Shown: positions 1-8,344 of the stretch, piece by piece
Layout: every line of letters begins with the position of its first letter
How positions within the stretch are numbered: the first letter of the stretch is position 1
Source: Kosakonia pseudosacchari
GTDB taxonomy: Bacteria; Pseudomonadota; Gammaproteobacteria; Enterobacterales; Enterobacteriaceae
Direction of reading: 5' to 3'
Assembly: GCF_900184035.1 (NCBI RefSeq)
Contig: NZ_FXWP01000013.1
Location: forward strand, 605,228 to 669,227
Length of the DNA: 64,000 nucleotides
Notes under the pieces: generated by a model
What the model was told of the DNA's origin: nothing
The model's input: only the letters and a program-made list of their open reading frames with translations
The model's database searches: none
Position numbers and translations under genes: made by a program

Positions 1-954
1 AATGAACGCATTGTTGCCCAACGTAATACCCGCTATTGGGACAATAAAGCGACCGTAATTAATAAAGTCACCTATCTTCCTATCAATGCAGAAACTGCGG
101 ACGTTAACCGTTATAAAGCTGGCGAGATTGATATTACCTACACCATTCCAGTGAACCAGTTTGCGCAGTTAAAGAAAACGTTAGGCGATCAGGTGCATGT
201 CGCTCCACAACTGGCGACGTATTACTACGAGTTTAATACCACTAAGCCGCCATTTAACGATCCTCGGGTACGCCGCGCACTCAATATGGCGCTGGATAAA
301 GATGTCATCGCGGATAAAGTGATGGCGCAGGGGCAGCGTCCTGCATGGGTAGTCAGCCAGCCAGAAATTGGCGGTGTGAAAATTGCCTCACCAGATTACG
401 CGTCATGGCCGCGGGAAAAACGACTCGCCGAAGCGAAAAAACTCCTTAATGAAGCAGGTTTCAATGATGAACACCCATTGAGCTTCAGTCTTCTGTATAA
501 CACGATGGAAACACATCAGCGGATTGCGATTGCCGCCAGTTCAATGTGGCAGAAAAACCTTGGTGTGAATGCAAAGCTGCAAAATCAGGAGTGGAAAACC
601 ATGCTTGATACCATGCACACGGGTAATTTCGATGCGGTACGGTATGCGTGGATTGCAGACTATGCTGATGCAGCAACGTTTTTGAATAATTTCCGTACCG
701 GAGACAGTGAAAACACGAGTAAATACAGTAACCCGGCATATGACGAGGCACTGAAGAGTGCAGCGAAAGCGAAGGATGTTGCTGAACGTGGCAAATATTA
801 CCAGCAGGCAGAGGATATACTCGGAGAAGACGTTCCGGCTATCCCGGTTTATCATTATGTTCGTACACATCTGGTGAAGCCCTGGGTCGGAGGTTTTGAA
901 CCCGATAGCCTGGGCGTGTATCTGACAAAAGATTTGTACATCAAGCAACACTGA
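1..954 (+). CDS. Oligopeptide ABC transporter periplasmic binding protein, OppA family (5' end outside window)
   Basis: The frame is open from base 1 and ends at TGA 952-954, so about the last 317 residues are present and the signal peptide and N-terminal lobe lie outside the window. Segments such as NRYKAGEID, TYYYEFNTTKPPFNDPRVR, LLYNTMETHQRIAIAASSMW and KPWVGG match the C-terminal two thirds of OppA and MppA from E. coli as I remember them, OppA being closer. The family binds oligopeptides in the periplasm and hands them to the OppBCDF transporter; no permease or ATPase genes are visible, so this may be a stand-alone paralogue. It ends about 94 bases before the tRNA promoter. Family assignment is firm; the exact ligand is unknown. 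Confidence 0.93.
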   Translation, partial: NERIVAQRNTRYWDNKATVINKVTYLPINAETADVNRYKAGEIDITYTIPVNQFAQLKKTLGDQVHVAPQLATYYYEFNTTKPPFNDPRVRRALNMALDKDVIADKVMAQGQRPAWVVSQPEIGGVKIASPDYASWPREKRLAEAKKLLNEAGFNDEHPLSFSLLYNTMETHQRIAIAASSMWQKNLGVNAKLQNQEWKTMLDTMHTGNFDAVRYAWIADYADAATFLNNFRTGDSENTSKYSNPAYDEALKSAAKAKDVAERGKYYQQAEDILGEDVPAIPVYHYVRTHLVKPWVGGFEPDSLGVYLTKDLYIKQH

Positions 955-1047
955 TTTGAGATGCGCTGAATAAACGTTCAGAGTGCTGGTATTTCGATCT
1001 AACAGCACGATTTTGATGGTTTTTCAGGCAAACAAACATTCCCGGGC

Positions 1048-1076
1048 TTTACATGAGACTCGAGGATGTTTATAGT
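1048..1076 (+). promoter_or_regulatory. Sigma-70 promoter of the tRNA-Ser gene
   Basis: A -35 element TTTACA (1048-1053) and a -10 element TATAGT (1071-1076) are separated by exactly 17 bases, followed by a GC-rich stretch just before the tRNA. The GC-rich discriminator is typical of stringently controlled stable-RNA promoters. Seen directly; function inferred. Confidence 0.7.
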
Positions 1077-1088
1077 GCGCCTCACACC

Positions 1089-1176
1089 GGAAGTGTGGCC
1101 GAGCGGTTGAAGGCACCGGTCTTGAAAACCGGCGACCCGAAAGGGTTCCAGAGTTCGAATCTCTGCGCTTCCGCCA
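1089..1176 (+). tRNA. serT: tRNA-Ser (anticodon UGA)
   Basis: The 88-nt sequence starts GGAAGTGTGGCCGAGCGG, has anticodon TGA at 1123-1125, a long class II variable arm, the T-loop GTTCGAATC and an encoded CCA at 1174-1176. It agrees with E. coli serT as I remember it. In E. coli serT lies near hyaA; here it borders the AT-rich biosynthetic block. tRNA 3' ends are common integration sites, but no integrase and no second copy of the 3' end were seen nearby. Confidence 0.97.
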
Positions 1177-1181
1177 AATAT

Positions 1182-1218
1182 AAAGCCCCAGCTTACTTAG
1201 TAAGCTGGGGCTTTTTTT
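1182..1218 (+). terminator. Rho-independent terminator of serT
   Basis: A perfect long stem (AAGCCCCAGCTTAC pairing with GTAAGCTGGGGCTT) follows the tRNA by a few bases and runs into seven T residues. Confidence 0.93.
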
Positions 1219-1393
1219 ATCGGGAAAATCAACTCTGGTTACACTTAGCACGCACTCTAAGGATGTGGGCAGGACAATACGTGAATTCCATCGACGCACA
1301 ATCAGCTGTGCCGTTCTTATCAACGATGTAAGCAGGGGAGGACTGGTCTGGTCGTCCCCATCATGCAAATCTACTGTCTCTCGCTAACGGCTT

Positions 1394-1876
1394 TTAGCGG
1401 GCGCAAAAGAAAAGCGGCCGTTTACCAATGGTGAAAAGGAATCCTTGCGCTCCCTGGGGGTGGATTGAATACGTGATGCTTTGATTAGGATAAACATAAA
1501 AACCGGGCAAAACAGTAGCGATGACTTTATCCGGCAAGGTTTCCAGACTATCGATTTTGTTTATCCCGGATGACTGAAAATTGTAGGTACCGTGGTTTTC
1601 GGTCCAGGTAAAGGAGATATCTCTTCGAATAGTACCTTCCGGGTGAGTGTTTTCAAGATAACTTCCGCTTACTGAAACGATGCCACTTCTTTTTTCATTA
1701 TTGTACATAAAGTCGAAAGTAATGTTGGCTTGTGTTCCTTTATGAAAGACAATCATGGAAGCGCTGCAAGTTTCAGCATTTCTGTTTTTAATAAGCAATG
1801 AATAATAAAAATATCCCGCCACAATCCCAACGCTTATAAAAACGAGACTTAAAAAGAAGATTGCTTTTTTAGTCAC
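1394..1876 (-). CDS. FidL-like membrane protein, likely partner of the ToxR-like regulator
   Basis: A 160-residue protein with one N-terminal membrane segment (about residues 5-27) and the rest predicted periplasmic. Size, topology and position resemble the FidL-like membrane proteins encoded just after CadC/ToxR-type regulators in enterobacteria. Such partners are thought to modulate the periplasmic domain of the regulator, as ToxS does for ToxR. Its start overlaps the end of the upstream regulator gene by 8 bases, so the two are probably translationally coupled. It is AT-rich like the adjacent biosynthetic genes and lies on the opposite strand. The family call rests on weak similarity and context. 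Confidence 0.7.
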   Translation of the reverse strand: MTKKAIFFLSLVFISVGIVAGYFYYSLLIKNRNAETCSASMIVFHKGTQANITFDFMYNNEKRSGIVSVSGSYLENTHPEGTIRRDISFTWTENHGTYNFQSSGINKIDSLETLPDKVIATVLPGFYVYPNQSITYSIHPQGAQGFLFTIGKRPLFFCAR

Positions 1877-2732
1877 CGTTTACCCCCCTGATTAAAAGTG
1901 AAATACATCCTGGCGATGATGTTGTCGAGAATTTATTCTTGCAGACTAACGCAGCGAGTGATGGTGAGGTAGGTGAAGTGGGAAAATAGACCCAAGGGTA
2001 ATTTTTACAATTCAAACCTGAATCTTTAATAAGAGATTTGTATTTCAGATAGTATTCATTGTTATCATGACTATCATCCTTAGTGTAAAAATGGCAACCA
2101 TCTTCTTTTTCAATAAAACTATAACTTTTAAAAAAGGTTGCATCGTTATTGTTATTAATATTCCATGTCAGGTAAACGACGAGCAGGCCTACGATAAATG
2201 AAGATGAAGCAGCAAAAATTCCATTCGACATTGCAGACGACTTCTTTTTCTTAATCTCACGAGTGTCGGTCTCGGCGTGAAGATCTTGTTCGTCCAGTAC
2301 TTCATCCTTTGGTTGGTTATTCACTTCAGGAATGTTATTGACTGTTTGATAACTGGTAATAGGAACAGGAAAAGGTGTAGTCGGTTCGTTATCGTTCCGT
2401 CTGGAGATTTTTACACTGTCATCTATCTGAAAACCTTTACGGGGAATGGTGGCAATAAGTCTTCTGTCTGTCTCACCTACAGCGCGCAATCCACGACGAA
2501 CAATGGATATATTCTGATAGAGTGTATTCGTTGGAACTAACATTCCTTCTTCTTCCCAAACTTTCTTAAAAAAGTCTTGCTGAAGTACAATATCTGGAGA
2601 TGCTTCAAGCAGTAAGAGAAGGCAACGGCTGGCTGGTGATGTTAGAGTAACGTTCATTTCGGGATTATTTACTGATGAAAGTCTTTTCATTCCCGGTCTG
2701 AATTCAATGTTGTCGTTGATAATCCAGTACAT
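1869..2732 (-). CDS. ToxR/CadC-like transmembrane winged-helix transcription regulator
   Basis: The N-terminal ~105 residues form an OmpR/PhoB-type winged helix (ending in the characteristic TIPRKGFQ-like wing), followed by a polar linker, a single membrane segment at about residues 171-190 and a C-terminal periplasmic domain with four cysteines that could form disulphides. This is the one-component layout of ToxR and CadC, which bind DNA from the inner membrane in response to a periplasmic signal. The gene diverges from the 16-gene biosynthesis/export run across a 660-bp AT-rich gap, so it is the obvious candidate activator of that run. Control of the cluster is inference. Confidence 0.85.
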   Translation of the reverse strand: MYWIINDNIEFRPGMKRLSSVNNPEMNVTLTSPASRCLLLLLEASPDIVLQQDFFKKVWEEEGMLVPTNTLYQNISIVRRGLRAVGETDRRLIATIPRKGFQIDDSVKISRRNDNEPTTPFPVPITSYQTVNNIPEVNNQPKDEVLDEQDLHAETDTREIKKKKSSAMSNGIFAASSSFIVGLLVVYLTWNINNNNDATFFKSYSFIEKEDGCHFYTKDDSHDNNEYYLKYKSLIKDSGLNCKNYPWVYFPTSPTSPSLAALVCKNKFSTTSSPGCISLLIRGVNGD

Positions 2733-3394
2733 ATATATTCCAAAGCAGCCAGAGGCTGTGTCCTTTATTAGCGATGTATGTAATAGGTTAAAATGTTATG
2801 TTATTAATTTCAGCATAACAATAGATGTATTGCTATGTTTTTTACAACAATAAATGCCGTAGGTCTGAGGATTTTATCTCAGGTCGATTAATAATTCATG
2901 CTCTTGGATGAGGCATTTTAAAAATCCTTAATAGTTAGGAAGATGCTTCTTGGGGGTGAGGGTGGCATATATCTTAAATTGAGTTTTGTTGCTTTAAACT
3001 CTTATTTAAGATGAGGGGGGGTATGGTTTTTCTTTGCGAGGATATATATTTATAAAATATATAATTGTTTGATGGTAATTAAATGTGTTCCATTATGTTT
3101 TGCTTGAGGGCTGCGAGAGGGACGGCTCTCCAGGAAGATATGTTTTAAGCGTTTATTCGAGATGAAAATGATCGTTATACCACCAATAATAAACTGAGCG
3201 TATTAATGGTTAATTAATTTAATGCATAATCAGTGATTATATATTACATCAGTAACATTACCATATTAAAGATGCATTATTTTTAATGGATGTTGATTTT
3301 TATTTTTTTAAGGATAATTAAGTTGTTTTAGTTGTTGTGATGAACATAATTTAGCGGTGTTAGGTGTTCTTGTACTTTTAATTTTCTTGAGGTG
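2733..3394. promoter_or_regulatory. AT-rich divergent control region between the ToxR-like regulator and the biosynthetic run
   Basis: About 660 bases without a credible gene, very AT-rich, with many TATA-like and A/T tracts. Such sequence is typical of H-NS-silenced promoters of acquired genes that ToxR/CadC-type regulators relieve. I could not single out a reliable -35/-10 pair or operator. Its role is inferred from the divergent arrangement. Confidence 0.45.
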
Positions 3395-5038
3395 ATGGAA
3401 ATCAAATTTTACTTCTTAGCTTTCATTTTGCTATGTCGTGCCTATGCTCATGCTGATACTCAACTGGACCGACTGGCTAAAGAGCAGCAAAAAATTGATA
3501 ATAATACCGCCCAGGAAAATCGAATTGATAAAAAAGATGTTTTCTCGAAAGTCGAAGATAAAAACATTATAGATTTTGAATTACCCGCTGAAAAAAAATG
3601 TTACCCTATCAAAGATCTCATCCTCGAAAATGAATTTTTGGGTAATAAAATGATTCGAGACATAAGTGATATGGTCTCGAACAGTTGCCTCGGCTCGAAA
3701 GGTATTGAGTATGTTGCGACCTATTTGCAGGATTATTATATAAAGGCCGGGTATGTAACAACACGGGTGGATATTCCTGTGCAAAATTTAAAAGTAAAAA
3801 AGTTGCAGCTGAAAATTTTAGCAGGAAGGATCGGTAATGTGATCATTGAAAATGATGACATCAAACATTGGATCCTGCCTTTTACATCGGGTGACATTCT
3901 TAATCTTCGCGATATTGAACAAGGTCTGGAGAACTTGCAGAAAGTACCTGGCGTTGATGTTAAGATTAATATCGTACCGGGAGATCACGACGGGCATAGC
4001 GATATAGTTATCAACACTAATCGTAAAAAATTATGGAATATCAGAGCGACGTATAACAACTGGGGTGATAGAAATACAGGAAAGATGCTTACAGGTATTT
4101 CAGGTTATTTGTATAACACTGCAAGACTTGGCGATCTTTTCTATCTGGCTGGCACCAGCAGTACAACAGGTGGATATAAAAGCATCAGCGCTTTTTATAC
4201 CTTACCTGTTCGGTTTTGGGATTTTGAAGTTTTCTACAGTAGCAGTATGTCTCGCCAGCCTGTTGGGCTGAGTTATTGGGATTTAGATTATCAAGGAAAA
4301 AATCAGTATCTTAGTTTGAAAGGAACCCGGACCCTTTTCCGAAATATGGATAAAAAAATAACAGGGAATGTTGAACTATTAAGACGTAGATCTGCGTATC
4401 AATTAGGTGGTGTGAATTTAGAACTGCAAGAACGGGATATGGGCAATATTCGACTTGGGCTTAATTTTAAACAAAATTTCCAGGATGCGACGCTGGACTC
4501 CTCCCTTAGCTGGCAACATTTTATGACTTGGTTAGGTGGTGAGAAAACGCCGGATATGGTGTCAGGGGATGTGAGTCCTAAAAGCCAAATTTTTAACCTG
4601 AATACAAACTATGTAAAATGGTTCTACACTGCACCTTGGCACTATTATTATGAGTTGAATACGGGGGCACAATTTTCGCAAGTACCGTTGACATTGCAAG
4701 ATCAATTTTCAATCGGTAACCGGTGGAACGTTAGAGGGTTTGAAACCAGCGCAGGATTAGATGGAAATAAAGGATTTTATATCCAGAATACATTTCATTT
4801 TCTTATCGGGAACTATAATGCAGAGTTATATTTTGGCGTCGATTATGGACAGATTTCAGGTGAAATCTACCCGCAAAATGCTTTTGATGGGAAAAGGATA
4901 ATGGGATCAATCATTGGAGTTAAGGGAACAATTAAATCTCTAGGATATGATATCTCTTTATCGGCTCCTTTAATGTACCCGACTGGCCTCATTGAAGATC
5001 AATTTATATCTAATTTTAATGTAACTTATCAACTGTAA
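3395..5038 (+). CDS. Two-partner secretion outer-membrane transporter, TpsB (ShlB/FhaC/HecB) family, orphan
   Basis: A 547-residue protein with a signal peptide (about residues 1-20), a polar segment, POTRA-type repeats (about 60-200, with a conserved two-cysteine POTRA 1 around CYPIKDL...CLG) and a C-terminal barrel carrying the VRGF motif in NRWNVRGFET, the family's L6-loop signature. TpsB proteins move one large TpsA exoprotein across the outer membrane. No TpsA gene is nearby; instead acpS starts 4 bases downstream, putting this pore first in a lipid/polyketide gene run. The start is ATG 3395, with a GTG one codon before; the Shine-Dalgarno sequence is poorly spaced for both. Family call is firm, its partner here unknown. 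Confidence 0.88.
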   Translation: MEIKFYFLAFILLCRAYAHADTQLDRLAKEQQKIDNNTAQENRIDKKDVFSKVEDKNIIDFELPAEKKCYPIKDLILENEFLGNKMIRDISDMVSNSCLGSKGIEYVATYLQDYYIKAGYVTTRVDIPVQNLKVKKLQLKILAGRIGNVIIENDDIKHWILPFTSGDILNLRDIEQGLENLQKVPGVDVKINIVPGDHDGHSDIVINTNRKKLWNIRATYNNWGDRNTGKMLTGISGYLYNTARLGDLFYLAGTSSTTGGYKSISAFYTLPVRFWDFEVFYSSSMSRQPVGLSYWDLDYQGKNQYLSLKGTRTLFRNMDKKITGNVELLRRRSAYQLGGVNLELQERDMGNIRLGLNFKQNFQDATLDSSLSWQHFMTWLGGEKTPDMVSGDVSPKSQIFNLNTNYVKWFYTAPWHYYYELNTGAQFSQVPLTLQDQFSIGNRWNVRGFETSAGLDGNKGFYIQNTFHFLIGNYNAELYFGVDYGQISGEIYPQNAFDGKRIMGSIIGVKGTIKSLGYDISLSAPLMYPTGLIEDQFISNFNVTYQL

Positions 5039-5042
5039 TCAT

Positions 5043-5450
5043 ATGGTAAACCCTCGAATACGTATCGGTACTGATATCGTTGAAGTAGAACGGATCGCCA
5101 GCGCGATTAACAATGGCGGTATGTTTTTTTTACAACGAGTATTTACAAAAAAAGAGATAAACAAAATTAATGCTAATGAACCGAATTTTGAAAGGGCATC
5201 CGGATTTTGGGCCGCTAAAGAATCTATTGTTAAAGCGCTGGGTTGTGGGTTTCGCGGCGGAGTGTGCTTCAAAGATATTGAAATAAATCATGATGAATAT
5301 GGTTGTCCATCTTTTTTATTTACTGGAAGGTTGAGCAAAGTAATAAAGGAAAGTGGTGTTGTTGATGTGTCACTTAGCATATCACATTGTCGCACTCATG
5401 CCGTAGCTGTATCTGTTGTTAACTCAATTGCGTGTAATGGAAATGTATAA
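5043..5450 (+). CDS. Holo-[acyl-carrier-protein] synthase, AcpS type
   Basis: A 135-residue protein with the AcpS signatures GTDIVEVERI near the N terminus and FWAAKESIVKALG in the middle, the Asp and Glu of which bind Mg and CoA. AcpS transfers 4'-phosphopantetheine from CoA to the serine of an ACP. The chromosomal acpS normally lies with the era/pdxJ genes, so this is a second, cluster-specific copy, presumably charging the ACP encoded 1.3 kb downstream. It follows the TpsB gene by 4 bases and overlaps the ketoreductase gene. Confidence 0.93.
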   Translation: MVNPRIRIGTDIVEVERIASAINNGGMFFLQRVFTKKEINKINANEPNFERASGFWAAKESIVKALGCGFRGGVCFKDIEINHDEYGCPSFLFTGRLSKVIKESGVVDVSLSISHCRTHAVAVSVVNSIACNGNV

Positions 5451-6198
5451 ATATAATGATCTAAAAGGCAAAACCGTTTTGATATCAGGAGCCAGTGGTG
5501 ACATCGGTATTGCCATCTGCGAAAAATTTCTGGAACAAGGGTGTGAAATTTATGCATTGTATAATACAAATGCAGATCGTTTGGAAGAGTTAAAAGCAAA
5601 TAACTCCTCAGGGCAAAGATTAAATATATTGCAATGTGATATAGCTGATCCTGAAAAAGTAGCTATATTAATGAAATATTTGAATGATAAAGTAACGAAG
5701 ATCGACGTATTAGTGAATAACGCAGGTATTGTTAAAGACAATCTTTTTGCGTCAATGACCTTTGAGGACTTTAGTTCTGTTATTGGTACAAATATGCTGA
5801 GTACCTTCAGATTGACGAAAGAAGCGCTAATGCTGCTGAGATGTTCTGACAGCCCCGCGATTATCAATGTTGCTTCTATAGCAGCAATAATTCCAAGTAT
5901 AGGACAGGTTAATTACAGTGCTTCAAAAGGTGCTTTGCTCGGTTTTACCAGAACATTAGCTGCAGAGTTGGCCCCTCGGGGGGTGCGAGTGAATGCAGTT
6001 GCTCCCGGAATGATTGAGTCGAGAATGGTAAAAAAAGTTTCTCGAACTGTAGTTCGTGAGGTTACGCATTCTATTCCTTTGAAACGTCTGGGGCAGTGTC
6101 AGGAAGTAGCGAATACAATAGTGTATTTAAGTTCTTCTGCCGCCAGTTATATTGTTGGCCAAACCATCGTGATCGATGGTGGTCTGGTTATGCGGTGA
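5437..6198 (+). CDS. 3-oxoacyl-ACP reductase, FabG-like SDR
   Basis: A short-chain dehydrogenase of about 253 residues with the nucleotide-binding SGASGDIGIA motif, the NNAG motif, and the catalytic Ser (NVASIAA) and Tyr-Lys (YSASK) residues. The C-terminal GQTIVIDGG segment is FabG-like. It would reduce the 3-keto group of ACP-bound intermediates with NADPH. The gene overlaps the end of acpS; ATG 5437 and ATG 5443 are both possible starts and neither has a well-spaced ribosome-binding site, suggesting coupling. The dehydratase gene follows after 3 bases. Confidence 0.92.
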   Translation: MEMYKYNDLKGKTVLISGASGDIGIAICEKFLEQGCEIYALYNTNADRLEELKANNSSGQRLNILQCDIADPEKVAILMKYLNDKVTKIDVLVNNAGIVKDNLFASMTFEDFSSVIGTNMLSTFRLTKEALMLLRCSDSPAIINVASIAAIIPSIGQVNYSASKGALLGFTRTLAAELAPRGVRVNAVAPGMIESRMVKKVSRTVVREVTHSIPLKRLGQCQEVANTIVYLSSSAASYIVGQTIVIDGGLVMR

Positions 6199-6201
6199 TC
6201 T

Positions 6202-6768
6202 ATGTCCAGATATTCTATTCCCTCTAAAATTTTCCTTGAGATGGGTGGATGGCGGCAACCCTTATTAATGGTCGACAGAATAGATGATTATAAGTATGGG
6301 GAAAATGGGTATGTACAGATCGTAAAGCATATTACTTATAATGAGCCCTATTTACTAGGTCACTTTCCAGATGACCCTATCATGCCCGGTGTTCTCATTG
6401 CAGAGATATTCGGTCAGGCAAGTGAGTATTTTTCATTTATTACTGATGTTTGTGATATCTATTTTGAAAAGTTTGGCATTGAATTAAAAAACTTACGAGA
6501 TATTTATACAAAGCTCCATCAACAGGAATTACTGGATATTATTCGAACAAGACGTTCACAAGTGCGTGGCGTGTTAGCAGCACAGAATTTAAAGTTTAAG
6601 GATATTGCTTATCCAGGAGATACCATTGAGGTCATAAGCAAGCTGGCATTTTCAGATCCAACTGGTTTTAAGCACTATTCCGTGACGGCTAATGTTGGTA
6701 AGAAATTGATCAGTCAAGGGACAATAATTAACTACCGTGAAGCGAAACATACCATTAATGGGACATAA
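6202..6768 (+). CDS. 3-hydroxyacyl-ACP dehydratase, FabZ-like
   Basis: A 188-residue hot-dog-fold protein with the FabZ active-site stretch GHFPDDPIMPGVLIAEIFGQ, giving catalytic His54 and Glu68. FabZ is usually about 150 residues; the excess lies in an insertion after the active site (about residues 75-115, FITDVCDIYFEKFGIEL...TKLHQQELLD). It would dehydrate 3-hydroxyacyl-ACP to trans-2-enoyl-ACP. With no enoyl reductase in the cluster, double bonds might be kept. It is packed between the ketoreductase (3-base gap) and the ACP gene (3-base gap). Confidence 0.92.
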   Translation: MSRYSIPSKIFLEMGGWRQPLLMVDRIDDYKYGENGYVQIVKHITYNEPYLLGHFPDDPIMPGVLIAEIFGQASEYFSFITDVCDIYFEKFGIELKNLRDIYTKLHQQELLDIIRTRRSQVRGVLAAQNLKFKDIAYPGDTIEVISKLAFSDPTGFKHYSVTANVGKKLISQGTIINYREAKHTINGT

Positions 6769-6771
6769 GTA

Positions 6772-7053
6772 ATGACAACTATGTATGATAATATCCAGGA
6801 ACGTAAAAATGTACTTTTCACAATTAAAACCGAAATCATTCAACGATTAAACATTCAAAGAGATGAAACACAAATTGATGATGATACACCATTATTTGGA
6901 AACGGTTTAAAACTTGACTCAGTAGACGCGACAGAAATTATTGTTTTGCTTGATAAGGTTTTTGATATCCAGGTAAATGAAGGGGATGATCCTTCTTACA
7001 TGCGTAGCATTAATAATTTGGCATCATTTGTTATCACAAAGAAACGTTCCTGA
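6772..7053 (+). CDS. Acyl carrier protein
   Basis: A 93-residue acidic protein with the carrier motif LKLDSVDATEI, in which Ser50 would carry phosphopantetheine, and the helical pattern of an ACP. A TPLFGNGL segment precedes the motif as in specialised ACPs of polyketide and aryl-polyene systems. It is the only carrier protein visible in the cluster and would be modified by the nearby AcpS. Confidence 0.93.
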   Translation: MTTMYDNIQERKNVLFTIKTEIIQRLNIQRDETQIDDDTPLFGNGLKLDSVDATEIIVLLDKVFDIQVNEGDDPSYMRSINNLASFVITKKRS

Positions 7054-7083
7054 CTTTTTAATCAGTTTACCCGAAGAGGTTTT

Positions 7084-8244
7084 ATGAAGTCTCTTAATGA
7101 GTTGCACTTGGAAAACAATGCCAGGATGGGCATTTATAATAATCGCACTGTGCCTGTCGCATATCATGATCTTGCGATTGAATATAAAGCCGTCAGGGAA
7201 AATGCATTACTTGTCGATTACTCCCATATGTCTATCGTTAGCGTGATGGGAGACGATGCCTGGGCTTTAGTCAATCATATGGCCTCTGCTGATATTTCAA
7301 TCATTCGTGATGAACAAGGTATCTACTCATTAGTATTAAATGAGGATGGTACCATCCGTGGGGACATTTATGTGCTCTGCACCTCTGACGGCTATTACAT
7401 CCTTTCTGAAAACATCCCGGCTCCGGAGATAATTGAACGTCTTACCTCGATTTTAGAAAGTGGTGAAGCAGTTGATATTGTTGAACCGCCGGAGATTAAA
7501 TCTATGGCAGACAATGGCTGGGGCTCAATCATGTTGGAAGGCCCTTACTCCTGGGAAGTGATGTCAGAAATATATGGCTATGACATCATTGGTTTGCCTT
7601 ATTTTGAATATATTAATGAGGCCGATGATCTGATCATTTTCCGCTGCGGAAAGCATGGTGAATTTGCGTATATGGCCATTGGGCAGGAATCTTCCCTTGT
7701 TAAATTGTGGGAAACTATCCTTTCAATTGGTGAAAAATATCAATTGAAAGCAGGGGGCATTCAATATCAGGATATTGTTCGCCTTGAGAATACAGGCTGG
7801 GATGAAAGTATTTTTTCCGGCTATAGCCAAAACCCAATTGAACTGCAAATGCAGTGGGCAATTCAATACGATAAAGAAAACTTTATTGGCAAGTCAGTTA
7901 TAGAGCCACAGTCGCATACTCAAGGAGAGCGTAAACTCGTTGGTATGCTCCCGACGGCTGAGTGCAATAGTATTCAATCTGATGATAAAGTTTTGGTTGA
8001 GGGTAAAGAGGTTGGCATTATTGTTAAATCCGGTTTTTCCCCTGCGTTGCAATCAATTATCGCGCTAGCTTTAATTGATAATGACTATGCTTTTGCGGAT
8101 ATCCCTGGGTTTGAAATTTTAACGTCAGAAGAAAGTATCCCGGCAAGAACCCAAAGTGTGCCGTTTTTATATAACTTAAGTATGTTGGTTAATCCGGCTG
8201 AACATAGTTTTATTGATGCGTCAAAGTCAAAGCGAATCATGTAA
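7084..8244 (+). CDS. GcvT-like folate-fold protein (aminomethyltransferase family)
   Basis: The 386-residue protein follows the GcvT/YgfZ fold pattern: ARMGIYNNRTVPVAYHDLAIEYKAVRENALLVDYSHMS matches the start of T-protein and NEDGTIRGDIYVL the catalytic region, where the second aspartate of the GcvT pair is kept. GcvT uses tetrahydrofolate to take a methylene group from a lipoyl-bound aminomethyl. No glycine cleavage genes (gcvH, gcvP) are nearby, so a different one-carbon or demethylation reaction on an acyl chain or its head group is possible. A good ribosome-binding site (GAAGAGGT) precedes the ATG. Fold confident, role unknown. Confidence 0.82.
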   Translation: MKSLNELHLENNARMGIYNNRTVPVAYHDLAIEYKAVRENALLVDYSHMSIVSVMGDDAWALVNHMASADISIIRDEQGIYSLVLNEDGTIRGDIYVLCTSDGYYILSENIPAPEIIERLTSILESGEAVDIVEPPEIKSMADNGWGSIMLEGPYSWEVMSEIYGYDIIGLPYFEYINEADDLIIFRCGKHGEFAYMAIGQESSLVKLWETILSIGEKYQLKAGGIQYQDIVRLENTGWDESIFSGYSQNPIELQMQWAIQYDKENFIGKSVIEPQSHTQGERKLVGMLPTAECNSIQSDDKVLVEGKEVGIIVKSGFSPALQSIIALALIDNDYAFADIPGFEILTSEESIPARTQSVPFLYNLSMLVNPAEHSFIDASKSKRIM

Positions 8245-8261
8245 TTCTAATAATTAAAATG

Positions 8262-8299
8262 AAAGTAAAGCGACACATATAAATATGTCGCTTTACTTT
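8262..8299 (+). terminator. Strong hairpin between the GcvT-like and ketosynthase genes
   Basis: AAAGTAAAGCGACA pairs with TGTCGCTTTACTTT (the right arm ends at 8299) around a short AT-rich loop. No clean T-run follows, only TTTGTCTATTTATT. It lies in the only sizeable gap (100 bases) of the run and could be a partial terminator, a processing site or a 3' stabiliser for the upstream message. Confidence 0.6.
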
Positions 8300-8344
8300 G
8301 TCTATTTATTATTGACTAAAAGATATTCTACTCGGGGGATAACG

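Noticed and set aside
1177..1393. Phage integration site with integrase at serT
   Set aside because: No integrase gene on either side and no repeated tRNA end found by eye in the window.
8285..8344. Upstream start for the KS-KS protein (20 extra residues)
   Set aside because: It falls inside the hairpin and lacks a ribosome-binding site, whereas ATG 8345 has one and gives the usual KRVVITGMG start.
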